Shown here: piece by piece, positions 53,529 to 63,237 of the stretch
How positions within the stretch are numbered: the stretch's first letter is position 1
Layout: every line of letters begins with the position of its first letter
NCBI GenBank assembly: GCA_000372225.1
Contig: AQTY01000001.1
Span: forward strand, 1 to 64,000
Source: Candidatus Nitromaritima sp. SCGC AAA288-L16
GTDB lineage: Bacteria; Nitrospinota; Nitrospinia; Nitrospinales; VA-1
DNA length: 64,000 bases
Direction of reading: 5' to 3'
Made by a program: the position numbers and the translations under genes
The notes under the pieces: generated by a model
What the model was told of the DNA's origin: nothing
The model's input: the letters and a program-made list of their open reading frames with translations, nothing else
Databases searched by the model: none

Positions 53529-53981
53529 ATGGATTTAATTGCAATAGCTTCTGACCACGGTGGTTTTTCCCTTAAGGTGGATATTGTTTCATTTCTTAAA
53601 GAATTAGGTTATGAAGTAAATGATATGGGGCCTAAAAACCAAAACTCGGTTGATTACCCAGATTATGGTATTAGAATCGCTCAAGCTGTGACCCAAAATA
53701 CTGATTCTCGAGGAATTGTTATTTGCGGTACAGGGATTGGAATGTCCATAGTTGTTAATCGTTTTCCTGGTATCAGGGGAACGTTATGCTCAGACTTATA
53801 TACAGCAAAATTATGCCGTGGACACAACGATTCAAATATTCTAATTATGGGTGGGCGTGTTGTGGGTCATGGTTTAGCTAGAGAAATAGTAAAGGTTTGG
53901 CTCAGCACACCCTTCGATGGTGGACGTCACCAGAAACGTCTTGATAAAATTAACCAATTTGACAAATCCAATAAAATATAA
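53529..53981 (+). CDS. rpiB: ribose 5-phosphate isomerase B
   Basis: RpiB interconverts ribose 5-phosphate and ribulose 5-phosphate. The signatures [11 protein letters not shown] at 6-16, DYPDYG near 42, the active-site CGTGIGMSI near 66 (the Cys as base) and GHNDSNIL near 98 are present. The length of 150 aa is typical. glyA starts 14 bases after its stop and nrdR follows, an operon order seen in many bacteria. Confidence 0.96.
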   Translation: MDLIAIASDHGGFSLKVDIVSFLKELGYEVNDMGPKNQNSVDYPDYGIRIAQAVTQNTDSRGIVICGTGIGMSIVVNRFPGIRGTLCSDLYTAKLCRGHNDSNILIMGGRVVGHGLAREIVKVWLSTPFDGGRHQKRLDKINQFDKSNKI

Positions 53982-53994
53982 GGAGAAAGTTATT

Positions 53995-55242
53995 GTGCTA
54001 GAGGAATTTGATCCTGAAATATCAGATGCTGTCAAAGGTGAGCTTGAGCGAGAGGCTTATTCCCTTGAAATGATCGCCTCAGAAAACTTTGTAAGCAAAG
54101 CTGTAATGGAGGCGTTGGGATCTGTCCTGACTAACAAATATGCTGAAGGTTACCCTGGGAAGCGCTACTATGGAGGTTGTGAGCATGTAGATATCGTCGA
54201 AAATCTAGCCATAGAACGGGCAAAAAAGCTTTTTAATGCAGAGCATGCAAATGTTCAACCACATTCGGGCTCACAAGCTAATATGGCGGTTTACCATACA
54301 TTACTTCAACCAGGGGATACCATTTTAGGTATGAATTTGTCCCATGGTGGTCACTTGACCCATGGCTGCCCGGTTAATTTTTCTGGTTATACGTATCAAG
54401 TGGTTCCGTATGGTGTGAATCAAGATACTGAGTTGATAGATTATGAACAGGTCTTAGAACTTGCCAAAGAACATAAACCAAAGTTAATTATTGTTGGTGG
54501 GAGTGCCTACCCAAGAATTATTGATGCTTTAAAATTTAGAGAAATAGCCGATGAGGTTGGTGCTAGTATTATGACTGATATTGCGCATCCCGCAGGCTTA
54601 GTTGCTGCCGGATTGTACCCCTCTCCAATTCCTTATTCAGAATTCGTAACGACTACCACTCATAAAACTCTGCGCGGTCCACGTGGTGGTATGATTTTAT
54701 GCAAAGAAAAATACGCTAAGAATGTAAATAAAAAAATATTTCCTGGCATTCAGGGGGGCCCTCTTATGCACGTGATCGCTGCTAAGGCAGTCGCCTTTAA
54801 AGAGGCTCTCGAAAGTAACTTTATATCCTATCAAAAACAGGTTATTTCAAATGCGAAACGTTTATCAGGGTGCTTGGCTTCGGCTGGATTTAAAATAGTG
54901 AGTGGTGGTACTGACACTCACTTAATATTAGTAGACCTATCTAATAAAAATATTACAGGAAAAGCTGCTGAAGAGGCTCTTGATTTAGCAGGGATAACTG
55001 TTAACAAAAACACCGTTCCTTTTGAAACGAGAAGCCCATTTGTTACTTCTGGAATTCGTATAGGAACACCTGCTCTTACTACACGGGGTATGAAAAATAG
55101 GGAAATGGATATGATTGCTGATATGATTGTTCAAACTCTGGAGCATATTGACGAACCTTCATTCCATAATCAGACTCGAGAAAATATAAGAGAATTTTGC
55201 GAGCAGTTTCCACTTTATGCAGAACTTACTAATCAAGATTAG
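53995..55242 (+). CDS. glyA: serine hydroxymethyltransferase
   Basis: GlyA transfers the hydroxymethyl group of serine to tetrahydrofolate, making glycine and methylene-THF, the substrate of MetF. The PLP lysine is Lys224 in [20 protein letters not shown] is near 29 and [11 protein letters not shown] near 51. The frame is open from 53917, but the start is GTG 53995, which has AGGAG 9 bases upstream and gives the standard 415 aa. nrdR starts 6 bases after the stop. Confidence 0.97.
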   Translation: MLEEFDPEISDAVKGELEREAYSLEMIASENFVSKAVMEALGSVLTNKYAEGYPGKRYYGGCEHVDIVENLAIERAKKLFNAEHANVQPHSGSQANMAVYHTLLQPGDTILGMNLSHGGHLTHGCPVNFSGYTYQVVPYGVNQDTELIDYEQVLELAKEHKPKLIIVGGSAYPRIIDALKFREIADEVGASIMTDIAHPAGLVAAGLYPSPIPYSEFVTTTTHKTLRGPRGGMILCKEKYAKNVNKKIFPGIQGGPLMHVIAAKAVAFKEALESNFISYQKQVISNAKRLSGCLASAGFKIVSGGTDTHLILVDLSNKNITGKAAEEALDLAGITVNKNTVPFETRSPFVTSGIRIGTPALTTRGMKNREMDMIADMIVQTLEHIDEPSFHNQTRENIREFCEQFPLYAELTNQD

Positions 55243-55248
55243 CAGAAA

Positions 55249-55716
55249 ATGAAATGTCCTTCCTGCGCAAACCTTGAAAATCGAGTTATTGATTCTCGTT
55301 TAAACAAAGAGGGTAATAGTACTCGCAGGCGACGTGAATGCCTTAGCTGTAACGAGCGTTTTACTACCTATGAACGGGTTGAAAAAACCCTCCCCTATAT
55401 TATCAAGAAGGACGGTCGCAGGGAAGAATTTGATCGCGAAAAAATATTGTCAGGTGTTAAGAAGGCCTGCCAAAAAAGGCCGGTTAGTATTAAACAAATG
55501 GAAATGCTAGTAGATAATGTTGAGCAATACTGTCAGGATTTAGGAGATAAAGAAATTTCAGCAGTTATCGCTGGAGAAAAAATAGTAAAAGAACTCTACA
55601 ATCTAGATGATGTGGCTTATGTTAGATTTGCCTCTGTATACAGGTCATTTAAAGACGTAAATGAATTCATGGTTGAGCTTAAGGACATACTTAAAAATAA
55701 AGAAAATGATAAATAA
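55249..55716 (+). CDS. nrdR: transcriptional repressor NrdR
   Basis: NrdR represses ribonucleotide reductase genes in response to nucleotide levels. It has an N-terminal zinc ribbon with Cys3, Cys6, Cys31 and Cys34 (CPSC and CLSC) and an ATP-cone domain from about residue 48 with PYIIKKDGRREEFDR. The length of 155 aa is standard. It is the third gene of the rpiB-glyA operon. No NrdR box or nrd genes are found in the window. Confidence 0.96.
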   Translation: MKCPSCANLENRVIDSRLNKEGNSTRRRRECLSCNERFTTYERVEKTLPYIIKKDGRREEFDREKILSGVKKACQKRPVSIKQMEMLVDNVEQYCQDLGDKEISAVIAGEKIVKELYNLDDVAYVRFASVYRSFKDVNEFMVELKDILKNKENDK

Positions 55717-55904
55717 CTAGGACCTAAAACAGGTCAACGTTTACGCGCGTATACCCAGTAAAATATCACTTTAATTTCCCTCCCGATCCTCCTTTAGGAC
55801 CTGTTGAATCCATTAATACAAAATGTTACGATGGTTCTTATTGTTTCTAAATTGTCGTGGCAGCACCATGTCAGGGGCCATTTTGTATTATTCGGGTATC
55901 ATTT

Positions 55905-56696
55905 ATGGCAAATATTACCTTTAATTCTACTTTGCTTATCTATCTCATTGCCACGCTAGGGTACACAATCTACCTGGTTGACCGAAAGCCTATAGTAAAA
56001 TCAATTTCTTTTTTTTCTCTGGGATTGGGACTGTTATCTCACACAATCACTATATGTCTCCGTTCAATGGAAACAGGTCACGGTCCATATACAACGGGTT
56101 TTGAAATTACGTTGTTTTTTGCATGGGTTATAGTTGTTATTTTTTTTATTACAGAATGGAAATACAAGATAAAAGATTTGGGTGCCTTTGTTATTCCGGT
56201 TGTATTTATAATTCTTTTATATTCAGCATTCCAATCCCGAGAACATTCATTGATAGACGAATCATCAACTATGTTCTGGCTAACGATACATCGCACACTA
56301 TCCATTATTGGCTATGCAGCATTCGCAATCGCGTTTGGTGCTGCTGTCATGTATCTTATTCAGGAGAATCAGGTTAAAAACAAAAAACTTGGCGTTATGT
56401 ACTTTAGAATGCCATCGCTCGAGGTTCTAGATAATTTGAACTACAAAGTCATTGCTCTTGGATTTCCTCTATTCACTCTTGGTTTTATGACAGGCTCTAT
56501 CTGGAATATCAAAACAGATGAATCATTATTTTCATGGGATATAATGAGAACCTGGCCTCTCATAGCTGTTTGGATGATTTATTGCGGTATTTTTTTTGGA
56601 AGGCTTCTAGTAGGTTGGCGCGGTAAAAAAGCTGCTCAAGGTGCTATTCTTGGGTTTGTTGCTATAATTTTTTCTTATTTTTTCCACGTGGTGTAG
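55905..56696 (+). CDS. CcsA/HemX-type cytochrome c assembly membrane protein
   Basis: A 263 aa membrane protein with about eight hydrophobic helices. Conserved His in TIHRTLSIIGYAAFAIAFGA and the segment FPLFTLGFMTGSIW belong to the CcsA/CcmC-like family, which handles heme for cytochrome c assembly; in this position, before hemA, it is often called HemX. The frame is open from GTG 55857, but ATG 55905 is preferred because the extra residues are not hydrophobic. It ends 2 bases before hemA. The octaheme cytochrome in this window would need such a system. Confidence 0.85.
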   Translation: MANITFNSTLLIYLIATLGYTIYLVDRKPIVKSISFFSLGLGLLSHTITICLRSMETGHGPYTTGFEITLFFAWVIVVIFFITEWKYKIKDLGAFVIPVVFIILLYSAFQSREHSLIDESSTMFWLTIHRTLSIIGYAAFAIAFGAAVMYLIQENQVKNKKLGVMYFRMPSLEVLDNLNYKVIALGFPLFTLGFMTGSIWNIKTDESLFSWDIMRTWPLIAVWMIYCGIFFGRLLVGWRGKKAAQGAILGFVAIIFSYFFHVV

Positions 56697-56698
56697 CA

Positions 56699-57973
56699 AT
56701 GGCTGAAGTAAACCTTATACTTGTTGGCGTGAATCATAAAACAACTCCTGTTGAAATTCGGGAGAAACTTGCTTTTACAAAAGGTAAGATAGAGCAATCT
56801 GTTGATCATCTTTTTAACTTTCCCGACATAATAGAACATACCATATTATCTACCTGCAATCGGGTTGAGATCTACGCGCGAGCAAATTGTCAGGATTCTG
56901 CAATTAAATCCATAAAGCAATTTATCTGCGACTTTCATGAGTTATCACCAGTTGAGCTGGAAGATCACTTTTATAGCTACAGAAATAAAGAAGCTGTAGA
57001 GCATTTGTTTCGTGTATCTTCTTCCTTGGATTCAATGATATTAGGCGAAGCCCAAATTCTTGGTCAGGTAAAAGAAGCATATAGTTTGGCGAGAGACCTT
57101 AGGTCTACAGGACTTGTTCTTAATCAGCTCTTCGAAAAAGCATTTAGTATTGCTAAAAAAGTGCGTGAAGAAACAGGTATCGCCGAGCGAAGCGTATCTA
57201 TTAGTTCGGCTGCTGTTGAACTAGCTCAGAAAATATTTGACGATTTAGAAAACCGCACCGTAATGTTAGTTGGCACTGGAGAAATGGCAGAGCTTGCAGC
57301 AAAGCATTTGATCTCATATGGAGTTAAGACTATTTATGTTACAAGTAGGACCTATGACCGTGCAGTCAATTTAGCCAGAACGCTTAATGGGTCGGCCTTA
57401 GATTTTGAGACCTTTAAAAATGAACTACATCGCGCTGATATAGTCATTACCTCTACCTCAGCACCAAATTTTATCATTAAAAAAGAGATGGTCGAAAAAG
57501 CGATTCATGAAAGAAAGAACAAACCTATATTTTTTATAGATATTGCAGTTCCGCGAGATATAGAACCAGATGTAAATGATTTAGAAAATATATATCTATA
57601 CGATATCGATGATCTGCAGGTGGTGGTCTCTGCAAATATGAAGGAACGCGAAAAAGAAGCCGAAAATGCCATGAATTTTATTAGCCAGGAAGTTACTAAG
57701 TTTAATAATTGGGTTGGAACTCTAGATGCTGTTCCTACAATAGTTGAAATTCGCAAGAAAGCAGAAAATATTCGCATGCAAGAGATAGAAAAAACTTTAA
57801 AGAAAATTTCTCATCTCTCAGAAGATGATAAAAAATTACTTCGCCAAATGAGCAGTTCAATGGTCAACAAAATATTGCACAAACCCACTATAAAGTTGAA
57901 GCAGAAAACCCAATCTGAAGATGGCCATGTTTATCTTAAGGCTATTCGGCACCTTTTTCACCTAGATGATTGA
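56699..57973 (+). CDS. hemA: glutamyl-tRNA reductase
   Basis: HemA reduces glutamyl-tRNA to glutamate-1-semialdehyde in the C5 heme pathway. The catalytic Cys53 is in STCNRVEIY, with GVNHKTTP near 10, LGEAQILGQVKEAY near 113 and the Rossmann motif MLVGTGEMAELA near 190. The length of 424 aa is standard. It is followed immediately by hemC (TGAATG), so hemA, hemC and nadC form one operon with the cytochrome assembly gene. Confidence 0.97.
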   Translation: MAEVNLILVGVNHKTTPVEIREKLAFTKGKIEQSVDHLFNFPDIIEHTILSTCNRVEIYARANCQDSAIKSIKQFICDFHELSPVELEDHFYSYRNKEAVEHLFRVSSSLDSMILGEAQILGQVKEAYSLARDLRSTGLVLNQLFEKAFSIAKKVREETGIAERSVSISSAAVELAQKIFDDLENRTVMLVGTGEMAELAAKHLISYGVKTIYVTSRTYDRAVNLARTLNGSALDFETFKNELHRADIVITSTSAPNFIIKKEMVEKAIHERKNKPIFFIDIAVPRDIEPDVNDLENIYLYDIDDLQVVVSANMKEREKEAENAMNFISQEVTKFNNWVGTLDAVPTIVEIRKKAENIRMQEIEKTLKKISHLSEDDKKLLRQMSSSMVNKILHKPTIKLKQKTQSEDGHVYLKAIRHLFHLDD

Positions 57974-58897
57974 ATGAAAGCCGAAAAAATTGTTATAGGA
58001 AGCAGAGGAAGTCAATTAGCCCTTTGGCAAGCGAACTGGGTTAAATCTGAATTAGAACGCTTGCATTCTAATGCGGATATTGACATCCGTGTTATTTCAA
58101 CTAGCGGCGATAAAATTCAAGACGTTCCACTTTCAAAAATAGGAGGAAAGGGTTTATTCGTTAAAGAAATTGAAGAAGCATTATTGGCTAATGAAATAGA
58201 TCTTGCAGTTCACAGTATGAAGGATGTCCCAATGGAACTTCCAACAGAATTAGGAATTTCGGTTATTACGAAACGTGAAAACCCGTTGGATGCGCTGATT
58301 TCAAATAATGGTGAAAAATTAGCTGATCTTCCACAGGGGGCAACTATTGGGACGAGTAGTCTACGACGATCATCACAGTTATTAAAATATAGAGACGACT
58401 TTAAAATACATCCTTTAAGAGGTAACGTTGATACTAGACTTAGAAAAGTTGAAGAAGGAAAATATGACGCAATTTTGTTGGCCTCGGCAGGTCTTAACAG
58501 ATTAGGTTGGGCTAATCTTATAACTGAAGAAATATCTCATGATATTTTGTTGCCGGCGATGGGGCAGGGCGCCCTGGGTATAGAAACTCGACTCGATGAT
58601 ACGATGATCTATGATTTTATATCTACTTTAAATCATGAGCAGACCCACTATGCAGTGAGCGCAGAAAGAGCCTTAGTTGCTAGATTAGATGGTGGATGTC
58701 AAGTTCCGATTGGTGCGTATGCAAGAATAGAGAAAGGTCTTATTACACTTAAAGGACTAGTCGCCAGTCTTGATGGCGAAGTTATCTATAAGCTAGAGAA
58801 TGTTGGACCTGTTGATGATGCTATTAATATTGGTCAAGAACTTGGGTCCAAGCTTTTAAAAATGGGAGCAAATGAGATCCTTGAAAAACTAATCTAA
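57974..58897 (+). CDS. hemC: porphobilinogen deaminase (hydroxymethylbilane synthase)
   Basis: HemC joins four porphobilinogens into hydroxymethylbilane. The catalytic Asp84 is in HSMKDVP and the dipyrromethane cofactor attaches at Cys242 in GGCQVPIGAYA. GSRGSQLALWQA opens the protein and GTSSLRRSSQ is near 126. The length of 307 aa is standard. It starts directly after the hemA stop, and nadC follows after 18 bases. Confidence 0.97.
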   Translation: MKAEKIVIGSRGSQLALWQANWVKSELERLHSNADIDIRVISTSGDKIQDVPLSKIGGKGLFVKEIEEALLANEIDLAVHSMKDVPMELPTELGISVITKRENPLDALISNNGEKLADLPQGATIGTSSLRRSSQLLKYRDDFKIHPLRGNVDTRLRKVEEGKYDAILLASAGLNRLGWANLITEEISHDILLPAMGQGALGIETRLDDTMIYDFISTLNHEQTHYAVSAERALVARLDGGCQVPIGAYARIEKGLITLKGLVASLDGEVIYKLENVGPVDDAINIGQELGSKLLKMGANEILEKLI

Positions 58898-58915
58898 TAA
58901 TAAAATAAGGTTCTT

Positions 58916-59755
58916 GTGACTAAAACACCTAGCAAGGAGCAAATTAATAATCTCATTACAAGTGCACTCGATGAAGACATTGGTTTGGGTGATATTACTT
59001 CACAGTCCATTGTATCGCCTGCTGAGATATATGCTGCCGAAGTTCTAACTCGAGGAAATATTGTTTTATGCGGATTGGATATATTGAAATCCGTTTTTTT
59101 TAAATTGGATCCTGATGTTAGTTTTTTAGATGATTGTTTTAGTGATGGTGACAACATAAAGAGTAATACCAAAATTTTAGGCATTAAGGGTAAGGGCATA
59201 GCTCTTTTAGAAGGGGAAAGAGTCGCGCTAAATATTCTCCAGCGGCTTTGCGGTATTGCTACTTTAACTAAACAATATGTTGAAAAAGCAGACCCCGTGC
59301 AAATATTGGATACCCGAAAAACAACCCCCGGACTTCGTTCGTTTGAAAAATATGCTGTTTATTGTGGAGGGGGAAAGAATCACCGGTTTGGCCTATATGA
59401 TGCGGTTCTTATAAAAGATAACCACATCAAGGTTTCAGGTGGAATTATTCATGCCGTAAATAAAGTGAAAAAAAGACATAATAATTCGATTCAAATCGAA
59501 GTTGAAACTACCACGCTTGCTGAAGTAAGGGAGGCGATTGAAGCCAAGAGTGATATTATTATGCTCGATAACATGTCCATAGAAAATATAAAAAAAGCAG
59601 TTAATATAATTGATGGAAGGGCGTGCATCGAGGTTTCAGGATCTATATCAATTGATCAATTGAACATGCTCTCTCAAATAAACATTGACTATATTTCCAT
59701 TGGCGCGCTTACCCACTCATCTAAGGCTTCCGACATTAGCATGAACTTTCTATAA
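58916..59755 (+). CDS. nadC: nicotinate-nucleotide pyrophosphorylase (carboxylating)
   Basis: NadC converts quinolinate and PRPP to nicotinic acid mononucleotide in NAD synthesis. Signatures include DEDIGLGDITS near 20, LNILQRLCGIAT near 105, DTRKTTPGLR near 128, GGGKNHRFGLYDAVLIKDNH near 149, EVETTTLAE near 192 and the final SIGALTHS. The length of 279 aa is normal. The start is GTG with AAGG upstream. Its product is a precursor of the NaAD used by LarB. Confidence 0.97.
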   Translation: MTKTPSKEQINNLITSALDEDIGLGDITSQSIVSPAEIYAAEVLTRGNIVLCGLDILKSVFFKLDPDVSFLDDCFSDGDNIKSNTKILGIKGKGIALLEGERVALNILQRLCGIATLTKQYVEKADPVQILDTRKTTPGLRSFEKYAVYCGGGKNHRFGLYDAVLIKDNHIKVSGGIIHAVNKVKKRHNNSIQIEVETTTLAEVREAIEAKSDIIMLDNMSIENIKKAVNIIDGRACIEVSGSISIDQLNMLSQINIDYISIGALTHSSKASDISMNFL

Positions 59756-59779
59756 ACAACGTATAAATCCAATTTCATT

Positions 59780-60196
59780 ATGCCTTGTAACGACACTACA
59801 GCAGAAATCACAATACATCTTGATGAAAATGACTGCCTGATTGATTTCACATTTTCTAAAATCACTTGCAACAAAGAAATTGGTGGTAGTACTGGATTTC
59901 TTGAATACTGTAGAGGGAAGCCTGCGCAAGAAATACTGAGTTTGGAAATTAGTGAGCTTCTTGATTTTTTTTCCCCCGAATCTGACGAGGATCAGTTTCT
60001 TTTATATATGGAATGGGAAGCTTTACAAGCAGCTATCGCACAATTATTAGGTATTTCAATTAATAATAAAAGGTATCAAATAGCTTCAATTAGTTGTGAT
60101 GAAAGCGGTACAACCATTAATCAAGTGATGTCTCCCCTCAAAGAAATGCCTAAAATTATTTCCTGCTTCAAACATGAGAAGAATTCACCAAAATAA
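59780..60196 (+). CDS. hypothetical protein, possible IscU/NifU-like fold
   Basis: A 138 aa cytoplasmic protein of uncertain family. The first half (ITIHLDENDCLIDFTFSKIT, then CNKEIGGSTGFLEYCRGKPA, QEIL) follows the pattern of the IscU/NifU N-terminal domain, with Cys30 at the site of the first cluster ligand and Cys44 further on, but the other typical ligands are not clear. It may be a cluster-free relative, like those found next to metabolic genes. It starts 24 bases after nadC and may be the last gene of that operon. Confidence 0.55.
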   Translation: MPCNDTTAEITIHLDENDCLIDFTFSKITCNKEIGGSTGFLEYCRGKPAQEILSLEISELLDFFSPESDEDQFLLYMEWEALQAAIAQLLGISINNKRYQIASISCDESGTTINQVMSPLKEMPKIISCFKHEKNSPK

Positions 60197-60197
60197 G

Positions 60198-60638
60198 CTA
60201 ATCTTGATAAAGTCTAACGGGTCTTAAGTAACCTTGCGAAAAATCTTGGTCAAACTGTTGGGAAATACCACTGGAATATGAAAAGTAAAATGCCGCTTGT
60301 TGATCAAATGGCATACACCAAGAACCATTTCCGCCACCTGATTCAAAAACTGGGTCAATATGGAGTTCTTGGTTGGAACGTCCTATAATAATCTTATCTG
60401 AAAGAAAGAGCTTTTCTATTTCATCTTTTTCTGGAATACGCCAATCATGAAAACCCAAGAAGTCTTTTTTATTGATCTCATCCACCCAACTTATGGCCTC
60501 TTGAAAGGTTAACCAGTCTTGATAGGTTTGAAATGAATCTTTCTGACACCAACACAATCCTGTTTCATTATCGGTAATCGTTCCATCTTGGTTATCCAAA
60601 AACCTATTCTTAGGAATTCCTAAGTTTTTATTCTCCAC
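60198..60638 (-). CDS. DUF1566 (Lcl C-terminal) domain protein
   Basis: A 146 aa protein matching DUF1566: NRFLDNQDGTITDNETGLCW at the start, the WVDEIN and HDWRIPEKDEIEKLF core, and the C-terminal GYLRPVRLY. No signal peptide is seen, although such domains are often secreted. Its function in bacteria is unclear. It converges with the preceding gene, with stops 1 base apart. Confidence 0.82.
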   Translation of the reverse strand: MENKNLGIPKNRFLDNQDGTITDNETGLCWCQKDSFQTYQDWLTFQEAISWVDEINKKDFLGFHDWRIPEKDEIEKLFLSDKIIIGRSNQELHIDPVFESGGGNGSWCMPFDQQAAFYFSYSSGISQQFDQDFSQGYLRPVRLYQD

Positions 60639-60747
60639 GACTACCCCGCAATATTAAATTATTTATAACCACCAACTAATCGGTTATATTATCTTATCTT
60701 GCAATATTTGTGAAGAGTGGGGATCCGTCAAATTTTAAAAATCTAAT

Positions 60748-61299
60748 ATGCTTATAAAAATTTTTTGTAACTACGTTCTAATTTCATTTTTCACTATTGT
60801 CATGTTCCCAGGCTTAATCGATGCTAGTAACTGTGGTGACACAATCAAGCCACTCTCGTATTTTGATGAGGTCTCCCAATACTCTTTGCTCCTATGTTTT
60901 GGATTGTTTGTAATTGGTATACTTATAGATAAAAAGCCTTGGAAAGTCACAGCGCTATCTTCATCTATCCTGCCATTAGCTCTGTGGGGGTACGTACAAT
61001 TTATGGTCGATTTTACCGACCTTAAAAAAAATGTTTTTGCTTACAATGCTCTTGCCGAGGGAACACTTGCTAATATTGCTGAAGCACAGGACCGGTATAA
61101 ATCGGAGCAGGGTGTATTTCTGAAAGATTTACAAGAGCTCTATTCGCATGTAGCTGGATCGCATGGTATAAACCCGTGTGTTCGAATTCTTAAAATTAAT
61201 GCTGGTTTTAATCAATGGATTGCTGAGGCAAAACATGTATCAAGTCCTGACACTATAAAATGGGACAGTAGTTCAGGAAGTTCGTTAAAGAAAGGATGA
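60748..61299 (+). CDS. membrane protein with pilin-like C-terminal region
   Basis: A 183 aa protein with a signal-like N-terminus (about 1-26) and two more hydrophobic segments (about 48-63 and 67-90). The rest (ANIAEAQDRYKSEQGVFLKD, LQELY) resembles the C-terminal part of type II pseudopilins or type IV pilins, which often start with NIAEAQ/AQxxYxxxxG. No prepilin cleavage site is seen. The exact role is unknown. Confidence 0.65.
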   Translation: MLIKIFCNYVLISFFTIVMFPGLIDASNCGDTIKPLSYFDEVSQYSLLLCFGLFVIGILIDKKPWKVTALSSSILPLALWGYVQFMVDFTDLKKNVFAYNALAEGTLANIAEAQDRYKSEQGVFLKDLQELYSHVAGSHGINPCVRILKINAGFNQWIAEAKHVSSPDTIKWDSSSGSSLKKG

Positions 61300-61402
61300 T
61301 GGAGTTTAACTTCGAATAGTTGATTTTCCAAGATTCACTCTATTCTCGGACATGCGCTACATTATTATAGGAATTCATATAAAAAATCTATAGGGACCAG
61401 CA

Positions 61403-61930
61403 ATGAATGAAAATAATTTAGATCAAAGTGAATTAGATAGAGAGATGATCCTTGATCTTTTTTACACAACCAACGGCAATTTAGATGAAATTAACCGAAC
61501 CATAGATGAAAAACTTAAAATAAAGGGATTTCGAAAAATCACTCTTTTTGAAGAGTTTGTGAAAAATCGTCTGGCTGTCAATCCCCATATTTTTAAAATG
61601 CCTAAAATGGAAGTATCAACCATCGAATGTATTTATTTGTGTCAGTATACAGCGATAAAGGATATTGAGGTGTTAGATCTACGAAAAAATTATGTGGGCG
61701 ACGAAGGAGTTGAGGCAATAGCCCTGTCACCTTTATTGAGTAAACTACGGGAGTTGGATTTGCGAAATAATGGAATTACTAGGTTAGGAGCTAAAATGCT
61801 CGCAGAGTCAAAAACATTAGAATGTTTAGAAAAAATTGACCTGAGATTGAACAAATTAGGAAAACGCTGGGAAGAAAAATTTAACGAAGCAGGAAACTTC
61901 AAGAAGCTAAACCATATTAAAACAATTTAA
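61403..61930 (+). CDS. short RI-type leucine-rich-repeat protein
   Basis: A 175 aa cytoplasmic protein. The N-terminal 75 residues are not repeat-like; then come three or four RI-type LRR units (IEVLDLRKNYVGDEG, LRELDLRNNGITRLG and LEKIDLRLNKLG). It resembles the LRR proteins at 18078 and 45244 but is shorter. It converges with flgM, with stops 4 bases apart. Confidence 0.78.
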   Translation: MNENNLDQSELDREMILDLFYTTNGNLDEINRTIDEKLKIKGFRKITLFEEFVKNRLAVNPHIFKMPKMEVSTIECIYLCQYTAIKDIEVLDLRKNYVGDEGVEAIALSPLLSKLRELDLRNNGITRLGAKMLAESKTLECLEKIDLRLNKLGKRWEEKFNEAGNFKKLNHIKTI

Positions 61931-61934
61931 GTTT

Positions 61935-62246
61935 TTATAAAAGAATCATATTTTTGGTTTCTTTTACTTTTTGAACAATTTTGTCAGCCAATTCTTCGGA
62001 TTTTATCTGGTAAGAACCATTAGCTAGAATCTCACGGTATTTTTTCACTAGATCATATCGAACATCAGAAACTATACGTTCTTTGTTTTTTAAAGATTTT
62101 CCTTTGTGTGACTCGGACAGCGAAATCCGATCAGGTTTAGTTTCATTCCTAGTATTGCTAATAGCTTTTTTTGTTGACTTTAAAGTGAATTCTTGACCAG
62201 CAGAATTTCTTTCATTGGTTTTTTGAACTATGTTTAGTTTGTTCAT
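61935..62246 (-). CDS. flgM: FlgM-like anti-sigma-28 factor
   Basis: A 103 aa protein whose C-terminal half fits FlgM: DRISLSES, then VRYDLVKKYREILANGSYQI and KSEELADKIVQ, the helices that hold sigma-28 (FliA). The N-terminus is polar and probably disordered, as usual. It starts 10 bases after the flagellin stop and is read in the same transcript, so flagellin and its regulator are expressed together from a FliA-type promoter. Confidence 0.8.
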   Translation of the reverse strand: MNKLNIVQKTNERNSAGQEFTLKSTKKAISNTRNETKPDRISLSESHKGKSLKNKERIVSDVRYDLVKKYREILANGSYQIKSEELADKIVQKVKETKNMILL

Positions 62247-62256
62247 TGTTTTACCT

Positions 62257-63111
62257 TTACGATGGTAGAAGTTGTATTACACCTTGTGGAAACAAGTTTG
62301 CCTGCCCGATCATTGAAGACGATGATTGTACTAGAATCTGTTGTTTTGTTAAGTGAGCAAATTCTGATGCCATATCGGCATCACTTATTATTGAACCAGC
62401 CGCAGTTAAATTTTCTGCGGAAGTAAGGGCATTATTTAAAGTTTTTTCGAGTCTATTTTGTGTTGAACCAAGTCGTCCTCTAATTTTGTTTAAGCTATTC
62501 ATAGATACTTGCAACTCATTATTTGCTGCAACTGCACCATCCTGAGTGGTAATAGAAAGAGCGCTTAAGTTTAAACTTAGCGATGTTAGTGATGTAACAT
62601 TAACAGCTGTATTTATATTAATATTGCTGTCATCTTTAGAGTCTAATCCAAATTGTAGTGACATATGATTTGATGCAGACGAGGCTAAGGTGCCATCTAA
62701 CAATTTAATCCCATTAAACTCGGTGGTTTTTGAAATCCTATTCAATTCAGTCCTCATTGCATCAAATTCGAGGTTAGTTGATTGACGCTCGGTTGCTCCA
62801 ATGGTACCAGTTGCGGATTGTTGCGATAATTCTCTCATTCGAATAAGAATAGAAGCTTGTTCACTGATAGCCCCATCGACAACATTGAGAAGAGATATAC
62901 CTTCATTCAGGTTACGCACTCCTTGTCTTAAGGTTCTTGCATCGGACCTTAGAGCTTCGGAGGTCATCATACCTGCAGAATCATCTGCACTTTTTAGGAT
63001 TCTCTGCCCAGAAGATATGCGAGAAAAAACCTGGCTAAGTTTATTATTGTTTTCGCCTAATAAACGTTGGGCAGAATATGAAACAAGATTATTGTAAATT
63101 CGTAGAGCCAA
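62257..63111 (-). CDS. fliC: flagellin
   Basis: The filament subunit, 284 aa. The N-terminal D0/D1 region (ALRIYNNLVSYSAQRLL, then RISSGQRILKSADDSAGMM) and the C-terminal D0 (LFPQGVIQLLPS) are conserved; the variable middle is very short. The start is TTG 63111 giving MALRIYNN, with GGAGG upstream; the frame is open from 63156. It is the first gene of an operon with flgM and has a sigma-28-type promoter. Confidence 0.93.
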   Translation of the reverse strand: MALRIYNNLVSYSAQRLLGENNNKLSQVFSRISSGQRILKSADDSAGMMTSEALRSDARTLRQGVRNLNEGISLLNVVDGAISEQASILIRMRELSQQSATGTIGATERQSTNLEFDAMRTELNRISKTTEFNGIKLLDGTLASSASNHMSLQFGLDSKDDSNININTAVNVTSLTSLSLNLSALSITTQDGAVAANNELQVSMNSLNKIRGRLGSTQNRLEKTLNNALTSAENLTAAGSIISDADMASEFAHLTKQQILVQSSSSMIGQANLFPQGVIQLLPS

Positions 63112-63237
63112 TGTTCTGATTCCTCCATGAAACAGAAAAACGGATATTGAGCTCACATTGATACTACATTCCTAATCTGAGAATATTTTTAATGTGAGGA
63201 TATGCGGGTTAGTCTCCATACTATCCCACAACTGTTT

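Noticed and set aside
55721..55805. Inverted repeat AACAGGTC / GACCTGTT and a small GACCT/AGGTC hairpin after nrdR
   Set aside because: The stems are short, the copies are 62 bases apart and no T run follows; too weak to call a terminator or riboswitch.
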